The position numbers were made by a program, and so were the translations under genes. From positions 682,001-746,000 of the forward strand of contig NZ_JACSGT010000001.1 in assembly GCF_021504595.1 (NCBI RefSeq): 64,000 bases of DNA, written 5' to 3'. The notes beneath the pieces were generated by a model that was not told where the DNA came from, ran no database searches, and worked only from the letters and a program-made list of their open reading frames with translations. Origin of the DNA: Chryseobacterium indicum. Lineage in GTDB: Bacteria; Bacteroidota; Bacteroidia; Flavobacteriales; Weeksellaceae. Shown here piece after piece: positions 44,143 to 53,747 of this stretch (within the stretch, counting starts at the first letter, position 1; each line of letters starts with the position of its first letter).

Positions 44143-44493
44143 TGTATATCTTTAATGTTGTAAACTACTATGAATAAAGGATTTGTTACTTTCTGTATCG
44201 GAAAATAATACTTGAACCATCCTTATAAAATATGTAGATCAAAAAAATTATTAAAAGGGGATTTTTTGATCTCTACATTTAAAGTAACTTGTTTCAGTTA
44301 GAATATATGCGAAACTTCAATAACAAGTCTTATGTAATTATACCAACTATTTGATAATTTTTTAAATGGATGTTGTCTTCTGGATGATCTTATTTTAACT
44401 TTTTAATCATTAAAGGGGTGAATTGTATAATTTTGTGAAAATAAAAATTAACGACAATCTGTAGCGTCATCATCGGAAGAAATCCGCAGGGTC

Positions 44494-44795
44494 TATGTTT
44501 TAAAAACCTTATCGGGATTTCTACCGGCAAAAATGATTAGTACCATTGCTATTCTTGTTTTAGCTGTTTTATAACCTAAGTTATTCGCTTTTTTATAGAT
44601 AAGGAAAAGCATGGAGGTAATCACGGTTATATAAACCATCACTTAAATTCCATTTTTATTGAGTGAAACCAAACGGGTAATGTTAAGTTCCTGTTTGATA
44701 AATCTGAAAACACTTCTATATCCCATCGTTTTCTGTAGTAATCGGAAACTTCTTTGGCAGAGAATTCAAATTCATTACTCAAAAGCTAAAATTCT
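44494..44795 (-). pseudogene. Remnant of IS4-type DDE transposase (C-terminal part)
   Basis: Read on the minus strand this gives LSNEFEFSAKEVSDYYRKRW and DIEVF. A one-base loss is followed by RFIKQELNITRLVSLNKNGI, a stop, and then VMVYITVITSMLFLIYKKAN and NLGYKTAKTRIAMVLI up to a stop at 44494. The RRWDIEVFFRFIKQELN pattern is the catalytic-Glu region of IS4-like transposases. The N-terminal two thirds are absent. It is clearly dead. Confidence 0.75.
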
Positions 44796-45284
44796 TTTTC
44801 TGTTTTTCGTTTTTTTGAAAAGAGTAATTTTTTCAAAACATATCCATTTTTACGTATGATTTAAATACAATTAGACATGTTGAAATAAGATGACCAAATT
44901 TTTTTAACAGGTGGTAGTTACATGGCAAGATAAGGATGTTTTCTCAATGTTAATTTTTGTGAAAGTTTAAATATAAAATATTATTTCTAAGAATAATTTT
45001 AATTATTTCAAATAATTTGTAAAAATATATAATTTTTCGCCCTGATTATCAATTTGTTTCAAGAAAATATAGTTTTTTGTTTTTTATACGACTAGTTCTG
45101 TCGTCGTGCAGGGTGATATTTGCAGTATAGAAAATAATAAAATGCAACTTGACATTAAGACTCACGGTGGATATATGTAGTCTGAAAACCACCTTAAAAA
45201 ATAAGGCTAAAACCTGAAGTTATCCTCGGAAAAAGAAACTTCAAATCTCAACCTTTTTTAATAAAACCAAACAAATTTACAAAA

Positions 45285-48200
45285 ATGTCTACAAACAACA
45301 ATGCGACTCAGACACTTTTTCGATTCGCAACGATGAGAAACCCTGAACTATCAAACCCTAAAGACCTGGACAAGAGATTTATCTTCAGAAACTCTACTCT
45401 GAAATCAACCAGTGTTTTTGATACCAATCTGGCTGCTCAGAAAACGCTGTCGGCGATCTGTGCTAAAATTGATACTCAGAATATTGTTCTTCAGATTTTC
45501 ACTGAGGATACGCTGAAATCCCAGTACGGTAAGTTCTATGAAACAATGGTCTGGGTAGCCCGAAACAAATCTATTGCTGCCAAAACAGAATTCGATGCAA
45601 AAATTACGGCATGCAAATCTGCAAACGGAGTTCCGGTAATTGATTCTAAACTGTGGGATAATCTTGTTTATCAGGTGATCACACAAAAAGATTTCTACGT
45701 AAAGGAATTTATTATGCAGCTTTTGCATCTGGCACATATTCTTCAGAATTATGATATGAAGGACGAAATGTATCAGAATATTGTAAGAGCCAAAGTGGTG
45801 CTTCCGAAAGAATTGTTTAAAACAGATACAAGCGGTCTGAATGGCGGAAATGCTTCCAGAATATCCGGTGCTGTTATTGAACAGACTCCACAGCCACAGG
45901 TAATGTACAATGATAAAAGCATGAAATTCGCAGAAGCAAAAGTAAGACTGATAGAAAACCAGAAACTTTCTGATGCTCTTGCCAAAGTGGAGAAATCGTA
46001 CCGCAGAGAATATCAGGATGCTTATCAAAAGTCTTATGATACTTATATGAAAGAATCTGCGCCTATTAAGAACGAATATCAGAGCAGGCTTTCTGAAGCC
46101 GAAAGCCGAAAGAAGTTTTTGGAAGGAAGAATTCAGTATCTTACTGAATTTAGTATTTCTAATCCTGAGTATTTCTTAAGAGACGAGCGTTTGCCGAGTG
46201 AACTGAAGGAATTGAATGATGGGTTAGCAAAACTACAGGTTCCACCTGTGGAATTCGCAGAATTCAGCTTTGATTACCGTCCTGAAGTTTCTGCAGACAG
46301 CCTTCAGAAAAGCCTGAGCGCAGAGCATTTGTCCACGTTAGCAAAAGTCATGGGTACAGATTCTTTTGCTACGGGAATACAAGGAATAAGCTCTTTTAAT
46401 GATCTTAACGAAAGTATTTCTCAGAATAATCTTGCCCTACAGCAGCAGGTTCTGAATAATACCGAGCTTAATACCCAGGTGTCTGCATCGGTTGGAGGAA
46501 TGCTTATTCCTGTCACCAACACCGTAAACAGTAACGGATGGATTCCGTATAGTGTGAAAACCTACAGCAAAGGAAGTTCAGACTGGTTTATTATGCTTAC
46601 GGTAGACAATTATACCTCCAATATTGTTTCTGGATCGTACAAAGTTACACTTAATGGGACCGAGATTGCTTCTACCAATATTTTTCAGGCTGTAAGCGGA
46701 GTCAATTTTCTTTTTTACAACGGAACGTCGATCCCGGCTGCACAAACCGTAAACACAGGAGGCTTTGTATTGCAGGGAGAAGTTGTTCTTGATGATGGTA
46801 AAACCTATTCTTTAAACGTTACCCTGACAAGAGACTCCTCGGAAATCGACAGAATTCTTAAACAAGGGGTTTTTAAAGGAAGTTCCGCATTCACTCCTGT
46901 AATGAAACCTGTAGAGCCGGAAAACCCTGGAACTCCTGTGATCATTCCTTCCAATGCTGCCGCATTTATTCCTTCAGGATTTGGAATGAGAAATATCGGT
47001 GTTGCAGATTATCTTAAAGTAGAACAGTCTTTACAGGGGTATATTGAAGGCGAAGTTGCCCACATCGAGAATGTAATGGCAAGGGAAAGAAGAGAAAAAT
47101 CTACTAAAAAAACTTCTCGAAGCGAGATTACAACAATGGAATCTTCGGATACCGAAAAAGAACAGTTGCGCGATACTTCTACTGCAGACCGTTTTGAACT
47201 TCAGAATGAAATTTCAAAAGCAATTCAGAATGTGAAGGATGCAAATGTTTCAGCGTATGTAAACGGAGAAAATACCTATCCAAGCGGCTCTATTAATTAT
47301 GGCGTTTCCGGAGGGTTCTCCACTCACAACTCTAAAGAAGAAAATACAAGACAGGCAATGACGCAAGCCAAGGAAATTACTCAGAAAGCAACAGACAGGG
47401 TAGTTACCAAGGTTCATAAAGAGCGTACAGAGAAAATGATTGAAGAATTTGAAGAATCAAATATTCATGAATTTGACAATAGAAAAGGAGACAAGCACGT
47501 AGTGGGAGTTTACCGTTGGGTAGACAAAATTTATAAAAATCAGATCTACAACTATGGTAAGAGAATGATGTTCGAATTCATGATTCCTGAGCCTGCCAAA
47601 CTTCATAATTTAGGAATGAAGATTTCTAAGAATGCAGAAAATTTGTTGATTAAGCCTGTAGACCCGAGAGAATCAACTATTCATAAAATTGCCACATTTG
47701 CATCGTTAAATGATGATACCATTCTTAAATTCTGGCTGAGCAAATACAATGTTGAAGTGGATGAATTCCCCATGGCTACTTTCAGCATCAATAAATCATT
47801 TCACGAAAGAGATTCTGCACATACTGGTAAAGATGATGATAAGGTACAGGTAACGAACGGTTCAGGAGAGGTGGAAATTCCTGATGGATATGTTGTAGAT
47901 CAGGTAACCTATACTTTCAATACATATCCTCACGGTTTTAAAGGATCTCATCAGGCATTTATTACCATTGCCGGAAATCCTCTGCCATGGATTGTTTCTG
48001 CAAACGACACACAAAAGAACGGAGTATTGAAAAATCTGAATGTTAAAGATAAACTTGCGTTTTCATTTGCAACCGGAGAAAGCCCTATTATCGAAGGAAG
48101 TTTAGATGTAAGATGCAATCTTACTGCTGAAGCCAAAAATGCATGGCTACAGAAAACATTCAACAAAATTATTGAAGCCTACGAAAAAGTAAAAACAAAA

Positions 48201-49220
48201 TATGATCAGGATCTGGCGGCCATTCAGGCACAGGGAGTACAGATCAAAGGTTCTAACCCAGGATTCTACAGACAGATAGAGAATACCATATTGAGGAGAA
48301 ACTGTATCTCCTACATGATAAACCAGAACCCTTCCGCTGCTCTTACTTTCGGTAAAAACAAATATTATAAGACCGATAATGCAGAAGAAAGCTTCTTGAA
48401 CACAGAAGTAAAACTAGATTCTACACTGGATCAGTATACATCTTTCATAAAATTTGTGGAGCAGGCTTTCGAATGGGAAATCATGAGTTATTATTTCTAT
48501 CCTTATTACTGGGGGAATAGAAACAACTGGGACAAAATGTATCAGTTTGATGATAATGATCCTACTTTTCGTGCATTCATGCAGTCCGGAATGGCCAGGG
48601 TAATTGTTACTGTAAGACCAGGCTTTGAAGAAGCAGTGAGGCATTATCTTGCAACCGGACAAATCTGGAATGGAGGAGAAATCCCTGTTATCGACGATCC
48701 TTTGTTCCTTTCTATAGTAGACGAAATGCGCAAAACAGAAGGTGAGAAATATGGTAAAGCATGGGCAACAAGACTGCCTACAGCACTTACAATTCTGCAG
48801 GCGCAGTCTATCGGGCTGAATGTCACAAAAGCACTTCCGTTTGACGATAATCTTTCTGATTATGAAGATCCTACAAAGGTTCCGCAATCTTCGGAGATTA
48901 CTCCTAATGATGCACAAATAGGAGGTGATAGCGATACACAGAAAACAGGAAATATAGCAGGATCCATCAAAGGATTGGATGGTTTACTGCCAGAGATTAT
49001 GCTCAAAAATATGGACAAGTCTCCTGTAGATTTTACCAACCCAGATGACGGAGGTGATTTCTTCCTGCAAAATATCCCTGTGGGTAAATATGAAATCTGT
49101 CTTGATGAAAATGAAGATCTGAACAACCAATATAACATTATCAGTGGTAAAGTTACCAGAGTTATTGAAGTAAAAGAAGGATCTACAACAGAAGTTTCGC
49201 TCATAGTAAAAAGAATCTAA
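45285..49220 (+). CDS. Giant multidomain protein next to eCIS locus
   Basis: I do not recognise a named family for this 1311-aa protein. It has a helical N-terminal 400 residues and an Ig-like, strand-rich section (about 410-530). A coiled-coil region with GEVAHIENVMARERREKS spans about 585-720, and a conserved-looking DKHVVGVYRWVDKIYKNQ precedes YGKRMMFEFMIPEPAK (about 740-780). Further mixed domains follow. The C-terminal SpaA/carboxypeptidase-regulatory-like beta domain (about 1225-1311) has GSIKGLDGLLPEIML and GDFFLQNIPVGKYEI. There is no signal peptide. It precedes a peptidoglycan hydrolase gene and the eCIS genes, so it may be a structural or cargo component. Confidence 0.6.
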   Translation: MSTNNNATQTLFRFATMRNPELSNPKDLDKRFIFRNSTLKSTSVFDTNLAAQKTLSAICAKIDTQNIVLQIFTEDTLKSQYGKFYETMVWVARNKSIAAKTEFDAKITACKSANGVPVIDSKLWDNLVYQVITQKDFYVKEFIMQLLHLAHILQNYDMKDEMYQNIVRAKVVLPKELFKTDTSGLNGGNASRISGAVIEQTPQPQVMYNDKSMKFAEAKVRLIENQKLSDALAKVEKSYRREYQDAYQKSYDTYMKESAPIKNEYQSRLSEAESRKKFLEGRIQYLTEFSISNPEYFLRDERLPSELKELNDGLAKLQVPPVEFAEFSFDYRPEVSADSLQKSLSAEHLSTLAKVMGTDSFATGIQGISSFNDLNESISQNNLALQQQVLNNTELNTQVSASVGGMLIPVTNTVNSNGWIPYSVKTYSKGSSDWFIMLTVDNYTSNIVSGSYKVTLNGTEIASTNIFQAVSGVNFLFYNGTSIPAAQTVNTGGFVLQGEVVLDDGKTYSLNVTLTRDSSEIDRILKQGVFKGSSAFTPVMKPVEPENPGTPVIIPSNAAAFIPSGFGMRNIGVADYLKVEQSLQGYIEGEVAHIENVMARERREKSTKKTSRSEITTMESSDTEKEQLRDTSTADRFELQNEISKAIQNVKDANVSAYVNGENTYPSGSINYGVSGGFSTHNSKEENTRQAMTQAKEITQKATDRVVTKVHKERTEKMIEEFEESNIHEFDNRKGDKHVVGVYRWVDKIYKNQIYNYGKRMMFEFMIPEPAKLHNLGMKISKNAENLLIKPVDPRESTIHKIATFASLNDDTILKFWLSKYNVEVDEFPMATFSINKSFHERDSAHTGKDDDKVQVTNGSGEVEIPDGYVVDQVTYTFNTYPHGFKGSHQAFITIAGNPLPWIVSANDTQKNGVLKNLNVKDKLAFSFATGESPIIEGSLDVRCNLTAEAKNAWLQKTFNKIIEAYEKVKTKYDQDLAAIQAQGVQIKGSNPGFYRQIENTILRRNCISYMINQNPSAALTFGKNKYYKTDNAEESFLNTEVKLDSTLDQYTSFIKFVEQAFEWEIMSYYFYPYYWGNRNNWDKMYQFDDNDPTFRAFMQSGMARVIVTVRPGFEEAVRHYLATGQIWNGGEIPVIDDPLFLSIVDEMRKTEGEKYGKAWATRLPTALTILQAQSIGLNVTKALPFDDNLSDYEDPTKVPQSSEITPNDAQIGGDSDTQKTGNIAGSIKGLDGLLPEIMLKNMDKSPVDFTNPDDGGDFFLQNIPVGKYEICLDENEDLNNQYNIISGKVTRVIEVKEGSTTEVSLIVKRI

Positions 49221-49237
49221 TGACATAACATCTGCTT

Positions 49238-49279
49238 CAGACATTAGGCGGTAATCTTAAGTTTACCGCCTGAAGTCTG
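49238..49279 (+). ncRNA. Stable intergenic hairpin without T-run
   Basis: CAGAC-att-AGGCGGTAA pairs with TTACCGCCT-gaa-GTCTG: 14 base pairs interrupted by a symmetric 3x3 internal loop, apical loop TCTTAAGT. It fills the short gap between two large genes. Without a U-tract it is more likely a processing or stability element, or a weak attenuator, than a terminator. Confidence 0.55.
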
Positions 49280-49297
49280 CTGCATAAAACAAAACAA

Positions 49298-51556
49298 ATG
49301 AAACCAGCAACAATAACCGCTATAGGGATCAATGCCAATGCATTAAGAACCACTCAAAGGGTTTTTGTAACAACACAAAATTTTAATCCTGAGAGACACC
49401 GTATTATCTTACGGGTTAACGGAAGATATTATGATAATCTGCTAAATTATTTTATACTGGATATCGCATTAGGACAGAATAAAAACCCTTTTCCTTTTCA
49501 GTTTCCGGTTACAGCAGAATACATCACCATCCATGCGCAGCTTTATGATTACAAAAGTGATGAGATTATTGCAACTAAAAAGCAGGAGTTCCTGAAACAA
49601 TCCTTTACATTTAAAAAGGTGGGAGATCTTGATAAAACAAATCCAGCACATTTTAATTTTTTCTGGAATAGCAAAAGGCTGGTATCCAAGGTGGAAGGCC
49701 CATTTGATAAAGACGGAAAACTGAGATCCGAAATAAAGCCCGGTGAACGGTATTATTTTACAGCTACACCAAACCAGGATCTGCATAATGTGGAACTTCT
49801 TTCCGTAAAATGGTCTTACCGTTATGATGGCGGAGAAATTACCCGCTTTAAAAATCACAGTGAGACCGTCAGGAACGGATGCAACGTGATGGAATGTACT
49901 TTTCATAAGGATCCGAAGAAAATAAAAGTGTATGCGTATTTCTTCGATCCAAGCGAAAAGGTAATGGTAAAGTTTACCAATTCCGGAATCACGGAAGAAG
50001 AGGAAGAACAGGTACCTGCAAAACAGCAGCCCGCAGAAAGTAGCCCGGAAGTATCCGCTCCGGACAATACAGAAAGCTCAGGTGAAGCCTTGGTGTGGAG
50101 TAAGAAAGTGAGTTCTGAGTTTTGTGAGAAAGTGAAAAAAATCTCAAAAAATCTCGGATTGCCACAGCAAAATAATGAAGGAGCCAATTGGCTGATGACG
50201 GTCATGGCCTTGGAATCGGCATATACATTCAGTCCAAAAGCCGGTACATTCGGGAAAAATCCTGATGAGACCAGTAAATACAAATATGTCGGACTCATAC
50301 AATTCGGAAAGGCGGCAGCAGAAGAAGTGGGAACAACCAGAACTCACCTGATGTCTTTAACGGCCGAGCAGCAATTGGATTATGTAGAAAAACATTTCAA
50401 GTTAAAAAGGTTCAGAGGATTATTGAAGAGTAAAACGGCTCTTTATCTTTCGGTTAATTATCCGGTAGCTACCAAACACGCCGGAGAAAAAGATTATGTG
50501 GTGTATGACAGCTCAAAGGATGCTTATGATGATAACCCGATGTTCAAAAGAGAATCCCATGAATTCTGGATTGATAAAAAAACAGGAAACAAAAAATACT
50601 ATAAAGGCAGAAAAGGCAAATCATACGTATGGGAATTCGATGAAGCTTTAAATGAAGTTGAAGAATTGGGAAAACAATATATGAGCAATGCGTCTGCTCC
50701 CAAAAGCAAGCCTGTAGCCGATCATAAGAAAACATCTGCTCCATCTGCCACGCCTTCAGCTCCAAAAAATAATACAAAGGCGTCAGCAAAGGATATTGTA
50801 ACCTACCATGTGTATCATAACGGTATAATAGAAAAGCATATTCCCAAACAAATAAAGCTGGGAAATGAGAAGAAATATAAATATGTGTATCATGACTACA
50901 AAAACGTAATACATGAGATCTGCGTAGCAGAATGGCATACCACAAAAGAAAAGGGAGTCGGGAAAGTACATATGACAAAGCCTACTCATGCTAAAATTGT
51001 ATCAGACGAGAATGTGAATGAAGGAAATACCTCCAGAAGAGTAAAATATCAGAATGGTGATATCGCAGAGTATGGAAGCCATCCTAAAAAAGGTAAAATA
51101 TGGCTTTTGTATAAAGCCGGGCAAAATAATGTAGAACTTCTGAAAATGCCGGATAGTTTAAATTATAATAAGGACGAGGTATCCATAGCCTACGAATTTA
51201 CAGAAACCAAGAGAAGATATACTGGGGTGAATTCATTTGCTGGGTTTATAGGATATCTGGCAAAGTCGGGCAGGAAACTAAAAACAACGGGAAGCTGTTT
51301 CTCCGAAGGATCAAGTTTTCCCAGTCAGGAACACTGTAATGGAAGAAGTGTGGATACTTTATATCTGAAGAAAGTAGAAGATGATCAGAAAGTAATTGAC
51401 AGTGCTATATTTTTCCATTTCACAGAGGTTTTAAAAGGTGTTGATGCATACTGTAAAAAATTAAAAAGAGCGGGAAATGGAGGAACACTCCACAACAGCC
51501 ATCTTCATTCCGGGAATTTTGATGGGAGCATCGTTAAAACCATAACAGAAAAATAA
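49298..51556 (+). CDS. Probable peptidoglycan hydrolase, two candidate catalytic domains
   Basis: This 752-aa protein has no signal peptide. The N-terminal 230 residues are strand-rich (VFVTTQNFNPERHRIILRV) like repeat modules of phage or secretion-associated proteins. Residues about 270-460 look like a lysozyme/transglycosylase fold (WLMTVMALESAYTFSPKAG, YVGLIQFGKAAAEEVG, LTAEQQLDYVEKHF). The C-terminal 110 residues have HCNGRSVDTLYL and LHNSHLHSGNFDG, a pattern of metal ligands resembling M15/LAS-type endopeptidases. Lys/Pro/Ser-rich linkers join the parts. Next to eCIS genes, it may be a cell-wall-directed component or effector, or serve in particle release. Confidence 0.6.
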   Translation: MKPATITAIGINANALRTTQRVFVTTQNFNPERHRIILRVNGRYYDNLLNYFILDIALGQNKNPFPFQFPVTAEYITIHAQLYDYKSDEIIATKKQEFLKQSFTFKKVGDLDKTNPAHFNFFWNSKRLVSKVEGPFDKDGKLRSEIKPGERYYFTATPNQDLHNVELLSVKWSYRYDGGEITRFKNHSETVRNGCNVMECTFHKDPKKIKVYAYFFDPSEKVMVKFTNSGITEEEEEQVPAKQQPAESSPEVSAPDNTESSGEALVWSKKVSSEFCEKVKKISKNLGLPQQNNEGANWLMTVMALESAYTFSPKAGTFGKNPDETSKYKYVGLIQFGKAAAEEVGTTRTHLMSLTAEQQLDYVEKHFKLKRFRGLLKSKTALYLSVNYPVATKHAGEKDYVVYDSSKDAYDDNPMFKRESHEFWIDKKTGNKKYYKGRKGKSYVWEFDEALNEVEELGKQYMSNASAPKSKPVADHKKTSAPSATPSAPKNNTKASAKDIVTYHVYHNGIIEKHIPKQIKLGNEKKYKYVYHDYKNVIHEICVAEWHTTKEKGVGKVHMTKPTHAKIVSDENVNEGNTSRRVKYQNGDIAEYGSHPKKGKIWLLYKAGQNNVELLKMPDSLNYNKDEVSIAYEFTETKRRYTGVNSFAGFIGYLAKSGRKLKTTGSCFSEGSSFPSQEHCNGRSVDTLYLKKVEDDQKVIDSAIFFHFTEVLKGVDAYCKKLKRAGNGGTLHNSHLHSGNFDGSIVKTITEK

Positions 51557-51714
51557 TGTAAGCAAGGTTTGAAAGTGTCAGAACCGGTTTAAATTTTTAT
51601 TTTGAATTGGAATTTAAAGTGGATTAATGATTTTGGTTATTAATAAATTATTTAATTATGCATACTCTTTAAAATTCCGCTTCAAAATAAAATAATAGAA
51701 TTTAAACAAATTAT

Positions 51715-51751
51715 CAGAGGCAGAACCGAAGTGATTCTGCCTCTGTTATTT
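51715..51751 (+). terminator. Rho-independent terminator of the 45-51 kb gene pair
   Basis: An 11-bp stem (CAGAGGCAGAA / TTCTGCCTCTG) with a 9-nt loop is followed by TTATTTTAT. It stands 158 nt after the hydrolase gene and faces the end of the minus-strand tape-measure gene. Nothing else is seen in 51557-51889. Confidence 0.85.
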
Positions 51752-51889
51752 TATCCTGTGTAATAAGAAGTTTTAACTTAAATGATAAGTTTTTTCTTTA
51801 CAGTAATTGCTTTTTTTCCTCTGTTGTACTATTAGATGGAAATTCTGTGCATAAGCTGTTTCTGAATATAACTCACAATTTAAAACTCT

Positions 51890-53380
51890 TTACCAGTTCA
51901 CAAACATAAACTGATCCTTCCATGGTAACTTCACAAGACCGATTCCCCATGAAAGTCTTTCCAGTAAAATATCCTGTGTCTTTCGCTCTACGGTAAGAGT
52001 GCAGTCATGGTTAGAGAAAACCAGTTTTCCGGGACGTTGAAAAAATTCATTCTGAAGTAATTCTGCTGATGATGTTTTCATAGCGCTCCAGTTATGCTGA
52101 ACACTTTCTATCAGATTTTTAACTTGAGTTTTGTGTTTACGCGTAAGCTTAATATGTCGGTTGATGGGTTGGTGAAGAGGGATATTGCACAAAAATTTCT
52201 CAAATATCATGTCGTATTCCGGAGCATTTATTCTTCCGGTAGCAATATAATGGAGTAGATGTGCACCCAGTTCAGGATCTGAAAGCTGATTAGTTTTCTT
52301 GTCCAGAAGATCGCAATGCTCAAAAAAAGTTTTCATAAACGGATGAATCAGAACCAGTCCTGCATTTTGGACATATTGTCCTTCATCAGAAGCAATTTCT
52401 TCGTCTTTTTGTTCAGAATTATTGCTATTTTGCATTACCAGATCATTGGTTTCCGTAAAATTTTGCTCATTTTTTTTCGTTGTCTTTTTTGTATTTTGAT
52501 CGCTTTTGATGAATGTATTTTCAATTTTTTCAATCAATTCAGCTTCTTTGATGATCGGAAATATCTTTAATACTGTTTTTAGGTTATGAAAATGATTTTT
52601 CACAAAAAATAAATCTTTTGATAAAGTCTCAGATTTCAGTATTTCTTCTAAAAAATAATCCTCAATATGAATGGTCGGAGATTTCAGATGCCTCGACAAA
52701 ATATTTAAAATCAGTCTCCACACCATAATTCTGTTAGTCTGATCCAGCTTTGAGATCAACTGTATAATCTCAGATTCTAAATTGATTTTTAATGCTTTAT
52801 CTTTTAAAATAACATTGCATAATTGGGCAATTTGTTCGTCAGAAAGCTGATGAATGATTCTTTCCTGTACATTTCGTTTAGAAAAAACAGAAATGATACT
52901 GCTTTGAAAATGATCAGCCTGAATAATGGCATTAAATACTTTTGGTTCAAGCAGAGAAAGACTTTTTTTATCAGAATTCCACCATGGCATACTTCCTCTT
53001 TCCAAAAAATAAATAAAGCTCTGAAGAATTTTTTCCTGATTGTTCATCAGATACGCTTCAGAATTATTTGCCGTAAACTCATCTGAATTTAAAACAGGGT
53101 TTGTAACCTCAGATAATTTCTCTTCGAAAATTTGGACAATATTATTTTTCAGATCAGAATTTAATGTGCTGCTTTTTACATCCAGATTCAATTCCAGTTT
53201 AGGGATCTGCAAAATGTGGTCTTCTAATCTGTGTTCAAAAGTACTGAGGTATTTTTCTATTTTCGGAAATACATCCATCGACAGAAAACTGTTGATGTCG
53301 TCTTTTATACTCAGTCCCTTTTCTTTATTATTTACCGTAATTTCAATAAAAACTTTCTGAATGATATGATCTTGCTTCAC
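51890..53380 (-). CDS. Contractile injection system tape-measure protein (CIS_TMP)
   Basis: This sets the length of the tail tube in contractile injection systems. The C-terminal 150 residues carry the family hallmarks: NAGLVLIHPFMKTFF, LGAHLLHYIATGRINAPEYD, FEKFLCNIPLHQPINRH, a helix ending in SSAELLQNEFFQRPGKL, and the closing WGIGLVKLPWKDQFMFVNW. The N-terminal DHIIQKVFIEITV matches the usual beginning, so the GTG at 53380 is chosen over a frame that would run 71 nt into the upstream gene. It is transcribed divergently from the main eCIS operon. Confidence 0.8.
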   Translation of the reverse strand: MKQDHIIQKVFIEITVNNKEKGLSIKDDINSFLSMDVFPKIEKYLSTFEHRLEDHILQIPKLELNLDVKSSTLNSDLKNNIVQIFEEKLSEVTNPVLNSDEFTANNSEAYLMNNQEKILQSFIYFLERGSMPWWNSDKKSLSLLEPKVFNAIIQADHFQSSIISVFSKRNVQERIIHQLSDEQIAQLCNVILKDKALKINLESEIIQLISKLDQTNRIMVWRLILNILSRHLKSPTIHIEDYFLEEILKSETLSKDLFFVKNHFHNLKTVLKIFPIIKEAELIEKIENTFIKSDQNTKKTTKKNEQNFTETNDLVMQNSNNSEQKDEEIASDEGQYVQNAGLVLIHPFMKTFFEHCDLLDKKTNQLSDPELGAHLLHYIATGRINAPEYDMIFEKFLCNIPLHQPINRHIKLTRKHKTQVKNLIESVQHNWSAMKTSSAELLQNEFFQRPGKLVFSNHDCTLTVERKTQDILLERLSWGIGLVKLPWKDQFMFVNW

Positions 53381-53426
53381 ATTAAATAAATTTGAGTTAT
53401 ACAATGGTGGAATTACCGTAAAATGT

Positions 53427-53747
53427 CTATTTCTTGTCAAATTCTCCGCCCCAGAAACCTGCAGGACAAAGGCTGTATTTGGATCTCTGTTTTGCACTCA
53501 GTCTGCAGCCGCAACCTCTTATAAAGCCGTCTTTCGGAGCATCTGAAACTTCCAGAGTCTGAGGATGAATCCATTTTTGGGTATTGCAGTTGTTTCCGTT
53601 TTTTAAAGGACAGGCGTTACAGATTTCTTCTCTTACAGAAAAAACAACTTCTTCGTCCTGATTTGCCATACCCAGTTTTGATCTTAATTCATTAAAATGG
53701 CCGCCAATGATTTCATTCCGCTTGCCAAAAAGAGTTTTAATATTCAT
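53427..53747 (-). CDS. Cys-rich small protein of eCIS locus
   Basis: This 106-aa protein has seven Cys in a metal-binding-like pattern (EEICNACPLKNGNNCNTQK, GFIRGCGCRLSAKQRS, LCPAGFWGG). The N-terminal half is helical (FGKRNEIIGGHFNELRSKLG). The CxxC...C and CxC...C spacing suggests a zinc site or an iron-sulfur cluster. It precedes the tape-measure gene on the minus strand with a gap of about 46 nt, so both are probably co-transcribed. I do not recognise a named family. Confidence 0.6.
   Translation of the reverse strand: MNIKTLFGKRNEIIGGHFNELRSKLGMANQDEEVVFSVREEICNACPLKNGNNCNTQKWIHPQTLEVSDAPKDGFIRGCGCRLSAKQRSKYSLCPAGFWGGEFDKK

Larger units (their letters stand above)
43821..45284. other. 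Gene-poor boundary region between island and eCIS locus
   Basis: About 1.46 kb without an intact gene. It contains a terminator-like hairpin CCCCG...GGGG with a T7 run (43840-43863), an inverted AAAGGTGTACA pair (44006-44016 and 44132-44142), a dead transposase (44494-44795) and an AT-rich leader before the large eCIS-associated gene at 45285. It probably marks the edge of the accessory island. Confidence 0.5.

Noticed and set aside
44659..44859. Plus-strand 66-codon frame
   Set aside because: It is antisense to the degenerate IS4-type transposase remnant and shares its breakpoints.
45405..46028. Minus-strand frame of about 200 codons inside the 1311-aa gene
   Set aside because: It lies opposite a well-formed coding sequence, has shadow-like composition rich in Cys, Phe and His, and no recognisable domain.
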